Shown here piece after piece: positions 34,279 to 41,998 of a DNA stretch of 55,649 bases. Below the pieces are notes generated by a model. That model ran no database searches and had not been told where the DNA came from. It saw only the letters and a list, made by a program, of their open reading frames with translations. The stretch is taken from the NCBI GenBank assembly GCA_017645655.1, contig JAGCNZ010000042.1, positions 1 to 55,649 on the forward strand, read 5' to 3'. A program made the position numbers and the translations under genes. How positions within the stretch are numbered: the first letter of the stretch is position 1; each line of letters opens with the position of its first letter. Source of the stretch: Bacteroidaceae bacterium. GTDB lineage: Bacteria > Bacteroidota > Bacteroidia > Bacteroidales > Bacteroidaceae.

Positions 34279-35364
34279 ATGAAAGGCGAGAAGTTAGGCA
34301 TAAGACGAACCATCGCGCTCGAGGCAGCCAGGTTGCTGAACAAGAGTCTTCGCAAGGAGCATCCGCTCAGGCAGGTGTTCTGGGAGAGCACTGCGCGCTG
34401 CAACATCCACTGCCGCCACTGCGGAAGCGACTGCCGGCAGGCTGCCACGGTGCCCGACATGCCGCGCGAGGACTTCTTCCGCGTGCTGGACAACATTGCC
34501 GCCAAACGCAATCCGAGCGAGGTCTTCATCATTCTCGGAGGCGGAGAACCGCTGGTGAGAGAGGACGTGGTGGAGTGTGCCCAAGGTATCTCGACGCGCG
34601 GTTTCCCCTGGGGAATGGTGACGAACGGACTCCTGCTCACGCCCGAACTCTTCCACAAGCTGAAGGATGCCGGACTTTGCTCCGTGACTGTCAGCCTCGA
34701 CGGGCTCGAGGAACAGCACACCTGGCTGCGTCGAAACCCCGACTGCTTCCGCATGGCAAGCCAGGCAATCGACATGATAGTGCGCGACAGAACTGTGGTC
34801 TACGACGTGATGACCGTGGTGCATCAACACAATTATAACACGCTGAAGGAGCTCAAGGAGTTTCTCATCGGCAAAGGCGTCACGGATTGGCGGCTCGCAA
34901 CCATCTTTCCGGTCGGCAGAGGAGCGCAGGATAAGGACTTGCAACTCTCGGGAGAACAACTGCGAGGGCTGCTCGAGTTCATCCGCGAGACTCGCAAAGA
35001 GGGCAGGATTCGCGCGTCGTATGGGTGCGAAGGCTTCTTAGGAAAGTACGAAGGCGACGTTCGCGACTGGATGTTTCACTGCTCTGCAGGAGTCACGGTG
35101 GCTTCCGTGCTCGTCGACGGAGGCATTAGCGCTTGCACGAGCATCAGGCATAATTACAAACAGGGAAACATCTACGAGGACGACTTCATGCAGGTCTGGG
35201 AGCAACGCTTCCAGCCGCATCGCAATCACAAATGGATGAAAACAGGCGACTGCAAAGGCTGCAAGTACTGGCGCTACTGCGAAGGAAACGGCCTCCATCT
35301 CTGGGATGACGACGGCAAGCTGTTGCTCTGCCACATGAAAAGAATGGAAGAAGCCCCCTTATAA
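34279..35364 (+). CDS. Radical SAM/SPASM enzyme paired with a small lipoprotein
   Basis: The product is 361 residues. The radical SAM iron-sulfur motif CX3CX2C is Cys41-Cys45-Cys48 (ARCNIHCRHC), followed by the SAM-binding GGGEP. A C-terminal SPASM-like Cys set (CTSIRHN, CKGCKYWRYCEG, LLCHMKR) would hold extra clusters, as in enzymes that modify peptides. The ATG at 34279 is chosen because the -7 box is directly upstream and the longer frame begins in a simple TTCTTCATT repeat. From memory this matches the Bacteroidota rSAM_w_lipo family (TIGR04133), found next to a putative lipoprotein (TIGR04134); such a protein is encoded 150 bases downstream. Confidence 0.88.
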   Translation: MKGEKLGIRRTIALEAARLLNKSLRKEHPLRQVFWESTARCNIHCRHCGSDCRQAATVPDMPREDFFRVLDNIAAKRNPSEVFIILGGGEPLVREDVVECAQGISTRGFPWGMVTNGLLLTPELFHKLKDAGLCSVTVSLDGLEEQHTWLRRNPDCFRMASQAIDMIVRDRTVVYDVMTVVHQHNYNTLKELKEFLIGKGVTDWRLATIFPVGRGAQDKDLQLSGEQLRGLLEFIRETRKEGRIRASYGCEGFLGKYEGDVRDWMFHCSAGVTVASVLVDGGISACTSIRHNYKQGNIYEDDFMQVWEQRFQPHRNHKWMKTGDCKGCKYWRYCEGNGLHLWDDDGKLLLCHMKRMEEAPL

Positions 35365-35398
35365 CACAAAAAAGACATAATAATGAGATAATAAAAAA

Positions 35399-35477
35399 CC
35401 ACGAATTACACGAATTACACGAATTTATCGTTGCTGTCAAGGGCGAAGCCAATTCGTGAAATTCGAGAAATTCGTGG
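35399..35477. repeat. CGAATTACACGAATT inverted repeat between enzyme and lipoprotein
   Basis: The 27-nt arms 35399-35425 and 35451-35477 are complementary at 24 positions with a 25-nt loop. It belongs to the same family as 10282-10378. In the transcript it would form a long hairpin in the spacer between the radical SAM gene and its putative substrate gene. Confidence 0.8.
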
Positions 35478-35513
35478 TAGGAAATAAAGACGAACAACAA
35501 GAGTAAAGATACC

Positions 35514-35735
35514 ATGTCAAAGAAAATTCGTTCATTCTGGCGGTTGATGCTGGGTTCGCTCATCACGTTGTTGGGCTTCGCAGCATGCAAGACGGCCAAG
35601 AAAGTGCAGAAGGGAGACGACACAATCGAGCTCTACGGACCTCCTCCAGGCGTCGTCGACAAGCAGACTCCCGTTGACCGCATGAAACTCCTCTACGGCG
35701 TGCCGCCCATCAGGGTTGAGAAAGTTCCCGAATAA
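35514..35735 (+). CDS. Small lipoprotein, putative radical SAM partner
   Basis: The product is 73 residues. A signal peptide with lipobox GFAAC (Cys25) predicts membrane anchoring. The mature 49 residues contain two copies of an LYGxPP motif exactly 20 residues apart (LYGPPPG at 40-46 and LYGVPPI at 60-66). I recall members of the rSAM-associated lipoprotein family carrying a YGxPP motif near the lipidation site. It follows the radical SAM gene after a 150-base spacer with a long hairpin. A modified-peptide role is inference; the residue changed, if any, is unknown. Confidence 0.75.
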   Translation: MSKKIRSFWRLMLGSLITLLGFAACKTAKKVQKGDDTIELYGPPPGVVDKQTPVDRMKLLYGVPPIRVEKVPE

Positions 35736-35807
35736 AGGCTTTCGGAAAGAACGTCATCGCGTTATTCCTTCATAATGCGATAACGAAAAGTCTTTCTTCC
35801 AACCAGT

Positions 35808-36473
35808 CTATTTCTTCCTGATGATGCTGAGTCCGTCGCGAAGAGGCAGTATGACCTTCTCGACGCGACTGTCTTGTGCGACCATTTCATTGAAGGCCTG
35901 AACGCCTTTTGTCTGCAGGTCGCTGTCCTTGGCATGCTCCAAGACGTGTCCGTACCACAGGGTGTTGTCGGCCACGATAAAGCCTCCTGGATTCATCAGG
36001 GGCAGCAGCATCTCGTAGTATGCCACGTATTCGCGCTTGTCGGCATCAACATAAGCGAAGTCCCAATGCTGCTGCATCTGCGGAACAAGCTGCAGAGCGT
36101 CGCCGATGTGAAGGTGTATCTTGTCCCGGTAGGCACTTCCCTCGAACCATTTTCGCAGGAAGTCCTCGTTCTCGTCGAACACCTCGAAGGTATGTATCTC
36201 TGCCCCTTCCTGCAGTCCTTCCGCCATACATAAAGTAGCATAGCCGCTGAAAGTGCCCAACTCGAGCACCTTCAGCGGCTTTGCCATCTGGATGAGCATC
36301 TTCAGCACACGGCCCTGAAGATGTCCGCTCGCCATTTGTCCGTAGGAGAGGCGCAGTTGTGTGTTGCGCCAGAGGGCATGGAGATAATCTCCCTCAGCGT
36401 CGATGTGCTGAAGGATATACGCGTCGAGCGACCCCTCGTCTCCTTTCGGGGAAGGTTTATTCGGCTTTTGCAT
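35808..36473 (-). CDS. SAM-dependent O-methyltransferase
   Basis: The product is 221 residues from the ATG at 36473; a TTG 15 bases upstream is less likely. The class I methyltransferase motif VLELGTFSGYATLCMAEGL (about residues 63-82) is followed by an acidic motif (IHTFEVFDENEDF), then FAYVDADKREYVAYYEMLLPLMNPGGFIVADN, which is characteristic of cation-dependent catechol-type O-methyltransferases (the DxD and DN metal ligands). The substrate is unknown. The start overlaps the end of aroQ by 17 bases, so the two are coupled. Early residues SPKGDEGS come from a C-rich element (copy g). Confidence 0.9.
   Translation of the reverse strand: MQKPNKPSPKGDEGSLDAYILQHIDAEGDYLHALWRNTQLRLSYGQMASGHLQGRVLKMLIQMAKPLKVLELGTFSGYATLCMAEGLQEGAEIHTFEVFDENEDFLRKWFEGSAYRDKIHLHIGDALQLVPQMQQHWDFAYVDADKREYVAYYEMLLPLMNPGGFIVADNTLWYGHVLEHAKDSDLQTKGVQAFNEMVAQDSRVEKVILPLRDGLSIIRKK
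36431..36457. repeat. C-rich hairpin element, copy g, at the methyltransferase N-terminus
   Basis: On the minus strand, CCTTCCCCGAAAGGAGACGA followed by GGGG is translated as SPKGDEG just after the start codon, and ends at the aroQ stop codon. Confidence 0.55.
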
Positions 36474-36897
36474 TAGCCGCGTTGTCAATCAGTGCTTCGA
36501 TGGCAAGGCGGTAGCTGTCGAGGCCGAAACCGCCTACGAAGCCTACGCAGCCTGGGCTGATGATGCTGCGACGGCGGAAGTCTTCGCGCTGATAGACGTT
36601 GCTGATGTGCACCTCGACTGTGGGTGTGCTCACGCTCTTCAGGGCGTCGAGGATGGCGATGCTGGTGTGGGTGTATGCTCCAGCGTTGAGTACGATGCCA
36701 TCACGGTCGAAGCCAACCTCGTGTATCTTGTTGATGAGTTCACCCTCAAGGTTGCTCTGGAAGTAGTCGATGCGTACTTTGGGGAAGCGCGCACGCAGTT
36801 CCTTCAGGTAGTCTTCCCAGGCGCGTTTGCCGTAAATCTCAGGTTCGCGAATGCCCAAAAGGTTAAGATTTGGGCCGTTAATAATTTGAATTCTCAT
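36457..36897 (-). CDS. aroQ: 3-dehydroquinate dehydratase, type II
   Basis: The product is 146 residues, the usual size of the dodecameric type II enzyme in the shikimate pathway. The active-site opening IINGPNLNLLGIREPEIYG contains the catalytic Arg and Tyr; NAGAYTHTSIAI and VEVHISNVYQREDFRRRS supply Asn, His and Arg residues. It acts in the cytoplasm. The other shikimate enzyme in the window, AroA, is encoded 16 kb away. Confidence 0.96.
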   Translation of the reverse strand: MRIQIINGPNLNLLGIREPEIYGKRAWEDYLKELRARFPKVRIDYFQSNLEGELINKIHEVGFDRDGIVLNAGAYTHTSIAILDALKSVSTPTVEVHISNVYQREDFRRRSIISPGCVGFVGGFGLDSYRLAIEALIDNAANAKAE

Positions 36898-36907
36898 AAT
36901 AAAACTG

Positions 36908-36915
36908 TATCTTTG
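36908..36915 (+). promoter_or_regulatory. -7 box TATCTTTG facing xerD
   Basis: TATCTTTG on the plus strand would give a leader of about 85 bases before xerD. It crosses the leftward aroQ promoter, so the two transcripts overlap at their starts. Confidence 0.5.
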
Positions 36916-36941
36916 TGGTCGAAAAGCGTTAGTTTCTGCTA

Positions 36942-36949
36942 CAAAGATA
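36942..36949 (-). promoter_or_regulatory. -7 box TATCTTTG for aroQ and the methyltransferase
   Basis: CAAAGATA on the plus strand is TATCTTTG on the minus strand, about 45 bases ahead of the aroQ ATG. Confidence 0.6.
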
Positions 36950-36955
36950 GAAAAA

Positions 36956-36984
36956 AGATTAGAGATTAGGGATTAGAGATTAGG
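36956..36984. repeat. GATTAG-rich low-complexity repeat
   Basis: Tandem GATTAGA/GATTAGG words lie between the aroQ promoter and the xerD start, as at 15655 and 29881. Confidence 0.6.
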
Positions 36985-37008
36985 TTTTTTTTCCTTAAAT
37001 GACGAAAA

Positions 37009-37959
37009 ATGCACTACGAACTGACCAATACCAACGTTGTGGGCAACGCCATCCTTCGCCGCTACTTTCAGTACTTGCGGCTGGAGAGGTCGTACACCGC
37101 GAACACCCTCGACGCCTACCTTAAAGACTTGCAGAAGCTCTTGAACTACTTTGCGGACGAGGGCATCGACTTCCGCAAGGTGACGCTCGAGCAGTTGGAC
37201 CACTTTGCGAAGGCTTTGCAGGAGCTCGGTGTAGGCCCCCGCTCGGTGGCGCGCATCCTGAGTGGCGTGCGCTCGTTCTACCGTTTCCTGACCATCGAGA
37301 AAGAGGTGGAGACCGACCCTACCGAGTTGCTGGAGAGCCCGAAAATCGGCAAGCATCTGCCCGAGGTGTTGAGTCTGCCCGAAATCGACGCGATAGAGGC
37401 GGCCATCGACCTGAGCAAACCGGAAGGCATACGCGACCTCGCCATCATCGAAGTGCTGTTCAGTTGCGGACTGCGCATCAGCGAACTCATCAACCTGAAG
37501 TTGAGCGAGCTCTATCTCGAAGAGGGATACATCCGCGTACACGGCAAGGGAAGGAAGGAAAGGCTGGTTCCCATCGGCGAGAACGCCATAAAGAAGTTGC
37601 GCGACTGGTTCGTCGTGCGGCAAGACATCGCTGTGAAGCCGGGCGAAGAAGACTACGTCTTCATCTCGCTGCGGCGCGGCAAGCACCTCAGCCGCATATC
37701 CCTCTTCGTCTATATCAAAGCGTATGCCGAGCAGGCAGGCATCAGGAAAAGCATCAGCCCCCACACCTTCCGCCACAGCTTTGCCACGCAGCTCCTGGAG
37801 GGAGGGGCAAACCTGCGAGCCATCCAGGCGATGCTCGGACACGAGGACATCGGGACAACCGAGATCTACATGCACATCGACAAGAGTCACCTCCGACAGG
37901 AAATCCTCGAGCATCACCCGCGAAACATCAAGAGCCAGCCCGACGAGTTTGCCGACTGA
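37009..37959 (+). CDS. xerD: Tyrosine recombinase XerD-like
   Basis: The product is 316 residues. An N-terminal SAM-like DNA-binding domain (YFQYLRLERSYTANTLDAY) is followed by the catalytic domain. The first Arg lies in CGLRISELINLKL (about residue 155), HTFRHSFATQLLEGGA gives His/Arg near 252, MLGHEDIGTTEIYMHID gives the second His and the nucleophile Tyr near 286. The enzyme resolves chromosome dimers at dif with XerC; no mobile-element context is seen, so the housekeeping XerD role is favoured. It stands alone between the divergent aroQ promoter and array 5. Confidence 0.9.
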   Translation: MHYELTNTNVVGNAILRRYFQYLRLERSYTANTLDAYLKDLQKLLNYFADEGIDFRKVTLEQLDHFAKALQELGVGPRSVARILSGVRSFYRFLTIEKEVETDPTELLESPKIGKHLPEVLSLPEIDAIEAAIDLSKPEGIRDLAIIEVLFSCGLRISELINLKLSELYLEEGYIRVHGKGRKERLVPIGENAIKKLRDWFVVRQDIAVKPGEEDYVFISLRRGKHLSRISLFVYIKAYAEQAGIRKSISPHTFRHSFATQLLEGGANLRAIQAMLGHEDIGTTEIYMHIDKSHLRQEILEHHPRNIKSQPDEFAD

Positions 37960-37985
37960 AAACGCTGCCTCTGCAAGCGTCGCAG

Positions 37986-38117
37986 GGGATGACGGAAAAC
38001 TACCCACGTGATAAATTCATTTTACCCACGTGATATTTGAAATATTACACGTGATAATTCGATTTTACCCACGTGACAAATTATTTTTACCCACGTGACG
38101 TCTGTCGTCGTCACGTG
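37986..38117 (-). repeat. CACGTG phased array 5
   Basis: Units start at 38005, 38027, 38048, 38070, 38092 and 38112 (spacings 22, 21, 22, 22, 20). Read on the minus strand the linkers begin GGTAAAA and the 15-nt linker is TAATATTTCAAATAT. The left end carries GCAGGGGATGACGG, the same terminal motif as arrays 1 and 4. It lies between xerD and the Lrp-type regulator. Confidence 0.88.
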
Positions 38118-38244
38118 CCTCGTTATTTCCCCCGGCACGGCAATTCTCTCACTCAGAAACGCTGTTTTTCCTGCTTAAATATGCGTCGGGATTGCAAAAT
38201 GCAAGAAAAGAAACCCGTTTTCTGCAATTTTTCACACTATTTCA

Positions 38245-38274
38245 TTGCACTTTGAAAATAATTCACTACTTTTG
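38245..38274 (+). promoter_or_regulatory. Promoter (TTG ... TACTTTTG) for the Lrp-type regulator
   Basis: TTG (38245-38247) and TACTTTTG (38267-38274) are 19 bases apart. The leader to the ATG at 38330 is about 50 bases of ACTAAAC/ATAAACA words. Confidence 0.6.
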
Positions 38275-38329
38275 CTATCAAAATAACAAAATAACTAAAC
38301 TTATAAACACCTAAACTTACAAACTCACT

Positions 38330-38827
38330 ATGCTTAAAGTAGATGAATTAGACAAAAAGATTCTCGAGATGATTTCCTGCAACGCACGCATCCCTTTCAA
38401 GGAGGTGGCAGAAGTATGTGGCGTAAGCCGTGCAGCCGTACACCAGCGCGTGCAGCACCTCGTCGATGCCGGCGTCATCATTGGCAGCGGCTTCCATGTG
38501 GACCCGACATGCCTCGGATACAACACCTGCACGTACGTCGGCATCACACTCGAAAGAGGCTCCTTGTATAAAAAGGTCGTCGAAGAGTTCGAGAAGATAC
38601 CCGAAATCGTGGAATGTCACTTTACGACAGGCCCGTACACTATGCTCATCAAACTCTACGCGAAAGACAACGCGCACCTGATGACCCTGTTGAACGACCG
38701 CCTGCAGGAAATCGACGGAGTGGTTTCCACTGAGACTCTCATCTCACTCAAGCAGAGTATCAAGAAGGAAGTGCCTATCGGAGCGCAACACGCAGAGACC
38801 AAACCCACCGCTCTCGAAGAAGCATGA
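38330..38827 (+). CDS. Lrp/AsnC-family transcriptional regulator
   Basis: The product is 165 residues. The N-terminal winged helix-turn-helix (ELDKKILEMI ... ARIPFKEVAEVCGVSRAAVHQRVQHL, residues 5-50) and the C-terminal ligand-binding RAM domain (YVGITLERGSLYKKVVEEF ... VVSTETLISLKQ) give the standard layout. A tail of about 20 residues follows. The family senses amino acids. The stop overlaps the start of the downstream amidotransferase/dipeptidase by 4 bases, so it may control that gene in response to a peptide- or amino-acid-derived signal (inference). Confidence 0.93.
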   Translation: MLKVDELDKKILEMISCNARIPFKEVAEVCGVSRAAVHQRVQHLVDAGVIIGSGFHVDPTCLGYNTCTYVGITLERGSLYKKVVEEFEKIPEIVECHFTTGPYTMLIKLYAKDNAHLMTLLNDRLQEIDGVVSTETLISLKQSIKKEVPIGAQHAETKPTALEEA

Positions 38828-40539
38828 AACTGGAACACCCACTCATCGGCATCACTGGCAACTTCGGAGACAAGGGCTGCGAACTGGCGCAGGGATACTA
38901 CCTCTCCATAGTCAAAGCCGGAGGAACCCCGGTCGTCATACCCCCACACAAGGACAAAGAAGCCATCCTGACACTGCTCAACACCCTGGACGGCATCGTC
39001 CTCTCGGGAGGAGGAGACATCAACCCGCTCCTCCTGGGCGAGGAACCCTTGCCACAACTCCACAGTGTTTGCCCCGAACGCGACGAGACAGAACTCTTCC
39101 TCGCTCTCGAAGCATTCCATCGACAAATACCCACACTGGGCATCTGCCGCGGCATACAAGTGATGGCGGCTGCTCTCGACGGCAAAGTCTGGCAGGACAT
39201 CTATGCCCAAGACACCGGCGCACGGCTCAAGCACTCGCAGGACATGCCCCGATACACCGCATCGCACACAGTCAACATCAAGGAGGGAAGCACCCTGCAA
39301 AGCATCTTCGGAGGCAAACAAAGCCTGCGCGTCAACTCGTTCCACCATCAGGCAGTAAGCGACCCGGGACCCCACCTCACCGTCTCTGCCATGAGCCCCG
39401 ACGGCATCATCGAAGCCGTGGAGTCATGCGAGCACAAGGCCATCATCGGACTTCAATGGCATCCCGAATGCTTCATCCTCAACAACGACGAAAGCATGAT
39501 GGCCGTCTTCCGCTGGCTCATCAGCGAAGCACGCACCTTCTCGCAAGCCAAACACATCCACGACACATCTATTATATTAGACAGCCACTGCGATACACCT
39601 ATGTTCTTCTCTGCCAATAGCAAGGAAAACATCACAATGTTCGGCACGAGATCGGACAAGGTGCTCGTCAACTTGCCCAAGATGGCAGAGGGACGACTCG
39701 ATGCATCTATCATGGTGGCATACATTCCGCAAGGCGAAAGGACTGAGGAAGCCTACAAAGACGTCACGGCAAAAACAGACCTGCTGCTCACCCAAATCGA
39801 AGAGATGGTGCGGGCAAATGGCGACCGCGTCGGCCTGGCAGAGACGTCGGAAGACATCATGCTGCTCAAGGCGCAAGGCAAGAAAGCCATCCTTCGCGGC
39901 ATAGAAAACGGATATGCTATCGGCAAGAACATCGGTTTGCTTGAGTATTTCAGGAAGCGCGGCATTGTCTACATGACGCTTTGCCACAACGGAGACAACG
40001 ACATCTGCGACTCCGCCCGCGGCAACAACGAGCATGGAGGGCTGAGTACCTTCGGCAGAGAAGTCGTCGAGCAAATGAACAGACTCGGTATACTCGTGGA
40101 CCTCAGCCACGCATCGGAGAAGAGCTTCTACGACGCACTGGAGGTCAGCAAAGTCCCCATCGTGTGCAGTCACAGCTCGGCACGTGCCCTGTGCGACCAC
40201 CCACGCAACCTCACCGACGACCAGATGCGGGCACTCGCCCAAGCAGGCGGTGTCGCGCAGACCACCGTCTACAGCGGCTTCCTCCGCTCAGACGGGCAGG
40301 CAACGGTCATCGACGCAGTAGAGCACCTCTGCCACGCTGCCAAAATCATGGGAATAGAGCACGTAGGTCTGGGCACGGACTTCGATGGAGACGGTGGCGT
40401 GCCAGGTCTCGCCGATGCCTCCGAAGTGATAAACTTCACGCGGCACCTGCTCAGGCGACAGTTCTCAGAACAGGACATCCGCCTCATCATGGGGGGAAAC
40501 TTCCTGCGTGCAATGGCGTCGGCAAAGTTTTGCGATTGA
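38824..40539 (+). CDS. Fusion: peptidase C26 amidotransferase + M19 membrane dipeptidase
   Basis: The product is 571 residues in two domains. Residues 1-235 are a class I glutamine-amidotransferase fold like gamma-glutamyl-GABA hydrolase (PuuD), with Cys108 in GICRGIQVMA and His213/Glu215 in LQWHPECF. Residues 250-571 are a renal-dipeptidase-type M19 metallohydrolase, starting ILDSHCDTPMFF with the HxD zinc motif, then LSHASEKSFYDAL, VCSHSSARAL and GTDFDGDGG. No signal peptide is seen, so it is cytoplasmic. The joint presence suggests stepwise cleavage of gamma-glutamyl or small peptide substrates. It is translationally coupled to the Lrp-type regulator. Confidence 0.9.
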   Translation: MKLEHPLIGITGNFGDKGCELAQGYYLSIVKAGGTPVVIPPHKDKEAILTLLNTLDGIVLSGGGDINPLLLGEEPLPQLHSVCPERDETELFLALEAFHRQIPTLGICRGIQVMAAALDGKVWQDIYAQDTGARLKHSQDMPRYTASHTVNIKEGSTLQSIFGGKQSLRVNSFHHQAVSDPGPHLTVSAMSPDGIIEAVESCEHKAIIGLQWHPECFILNNDESMMAVFRWLISEARTFSQAKHIHDTSIILDSHCDTPMFFSANSKENITMFGTRSDKVLVNLPKMAEGRLDASIMVAYIPQGERTEEAYKDVTAKTDLLLTQIEEMVRANGDRVGLAETSEDIMLLKAQGKKAILRGIENGYAIGKNIGLLEYFRKRGIVYMTLCHNGDNDICDSARGNNEHGGLSTFGREVVEQMNRLGILVDLSHASEKSFYDALEVSKVPIVCSHSSARALCDHPRNLTDDQMRALAQAGGVAQTTVYSGFLRSDGQATVIDAVEHLCHAAKIMGIEHVGLGTDFDGDGGVPGLADASEVINFTRHLLRRQFSEQDIRLIMGGNFLRAMASAKFCD

Positions 40540-40578
40540 CTTCGCAATCACTTTATAACGTCATAACGAAATAACGAA

Positions 40579-41571
40579 ATGAAAAGAATCATCTTCTGGC
40601 TTTCTGCAATAACACTCCTACTGCTCGCATCGTGCGACGGACAAAGCAAAGGCAGACGCCCCATCGCGGATACCATCACTCTGGAACCTTGTCCGCGATT
40701 CAACGCAGGCAATGCCATCAGCTTCATCAACGAGCAATGCCAGTTCGGACCACGTGTCACGGGCAGCGAGGCATCACGGCTGTGCGGCGACTACATCGTG
40801 GAGCGCTTCCGCTCGTTTGGTGCCGAAGTCGAGGAGCAGACAGCAGACGTCACCATCTGGGACGGCTCGAAACTGCCGGCACGCAACATCATCGCACACG
40901 TCAACCCCAGCAACCCCGACCGCATCCTGCTGTGTGCACATTGGGACTCGCGTCCCTGGGCAGACAACGACCCTGACGAAGCGAACCATCACACCCCGAT
41001 CCTCGCGGCCAACGACGGTGCCAGCGGAGTTGCCGTCATGCTCGAAATCTGCCGTCTCATGCAGGAGAAACCAGTCAAGGTGGGCGTTGACCTAATCTGC
41101 TTCGACGCGGAAGACTTGGGCACACCGCTGTTCGAGGAAGACCGCATGGGCTCCTCCGACACCTGGTGTCTCGGGTCAAAATTCTGGGCGGAACGTGCCA
41201 GGATGGATAACTATAAAGCCCGCTTCGGCATTCTTCTCGACATGGTGGGAGGCTTCGGGGCAACCTTCTCACGCGAAGGCATCAGCCGACAATTGGCTCA
41301 ACCCATCGTCAACCGAGTCTGGCAACTGGCCGGGCAGCTCGGTTACAGGCAGTTCTTCCCGCTCACGGACAGTGGTTTTGTGACCGACGACCACGTCAAC
41401 GTCAACGATGCTGGCGTGCCGTGCATCGACATCATCCCTTATTACAACGACGGCCCGAGCAGTTTCGGTCCCACTTGGCACACGCTGAAAGACACGCCGG
41501 ACAACATCGACCCGAACGTCCTCGAAGCCGTCGGCCAAACACTTACACAGTTGATATACAATGAGCATTAA
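40579..41571 (+). CDS. M28 lipoprotein, glutaminyl cyclase-like
   Basis: The product is 330 residues. Lipobox LLASC (Cys19) predicts a lipoprotein. The M28 zinc site is seen in CAHWDSRPWAD, AANDGASGVAVMLEICRLM, CFDAEDLG and the final His in FGPTWHTLKDTPDNID. The pattern HWDSR ... DGA ... DAEDLG ... DHVNVNDAGVPCIDII is that of glutaminyl-peptide cyclotransferases of Bacteroidota, which turn N-terminal Gln into pyroglutamate on exported proteins. An aminopeptidase role is the alternative. Its 3' end overlaps sufE by 11 bases. Confidence 0.88.
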   Translation: MKRIIFWLSAITLLLLASCDGQSKGRRPIADTITLEPCPRFNAGNAISFINEQCQFGPRVTGSEASRLCGDYIVERFRSFGAEVEEQTADVTIWDGSKLPARNIIAHVNPSNPDRILLCAHWDSRPWADNDPDEANHHTPILAANDGASGVAVMLEICRLMQEKPVKVGVDLICFDAEDLGTPLFEEDRMGSSDTWCLGSKFWAERARMDNYKARFGILLDMVGGFGATFSREGISRQLAQPIVNRVWQLAGQLGYRQFFPLTDSGFVTDDHVNVNDAGVPCIDIIPYYNDGPSSFGPTWHTLKDTPDNIDPNVLEAVGQTLTQLIYNEH

Positions 41572-41989
41572 CCAGATACAGGACGAAATCATCGCCGAGT
41601 TCAGCGACTTCGAAGATTGGATGGACCGATACCAGCTACTTATCGACATGGGCAGCGAGCAGCCGCCACTCGACGAGCAATATAAAACGGAGCAAAACCT
41701 CATAGATGGTTGCCAAAGCCGGGTGTGGTTGCAAGCCGATTTGACCGATGGAATGGTGCATTTTCGCGCTGAAAGCGATGCGCTGATCGTCAAGGGAATC
41801 GTCGCTTTGCTTGTTCGTGTGCTCTCCGGACACACGCCGCAGGAGATTCTCGACGCAGACTTGTACTTCATCGACCGCATTGGACTTCGCGAACATCTCT
41901 CGCCTACTCGGAGCAACGGACTGGGCGCGATGCTCAAGCAGATGAAGATGTATGCTTTGGCCTACAAGGTAAAAGGACAAAACTCCTGA
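41561..41989 (+). CDS. sufE: SufE-family sulfur acceptor
   Basis: The product is 142 residues. The acceptor Cys51 lies in NLIDGCQSRVW, and FRAESDALIVKGIVALLVRVLSG is typical of SufE. The protein takes persulfide from a cysteine desulfurase and boosts iron-sulfur cluster assembly. No other suf gene is present nearby; the gene overlaps the M28 gene and precedes dus by 9 bases. Confidence 0.93.
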   Translation: MSINQIQDEIIAEFSDFEDWMDRYQLLIDMGSEQPPLDEQYKTEQNLIDGCQSRVWLQADLTDGMVHFRAESDALIVKGIVALLVRVLSGHTPQEILDADLYFIDRIGLREHLSPTRSNGLGAMLKQMKMYALAYKVKGQNS

Positions 41990-41998
41990 AACAAACCT

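Noticed and set aside
37009-37959. Integrase of a mobile element
   Set aside because: No attachment-site duplication, tRNA junction or mobile cargo is visible nearby; length and motifs fit the chromosomal XerD.
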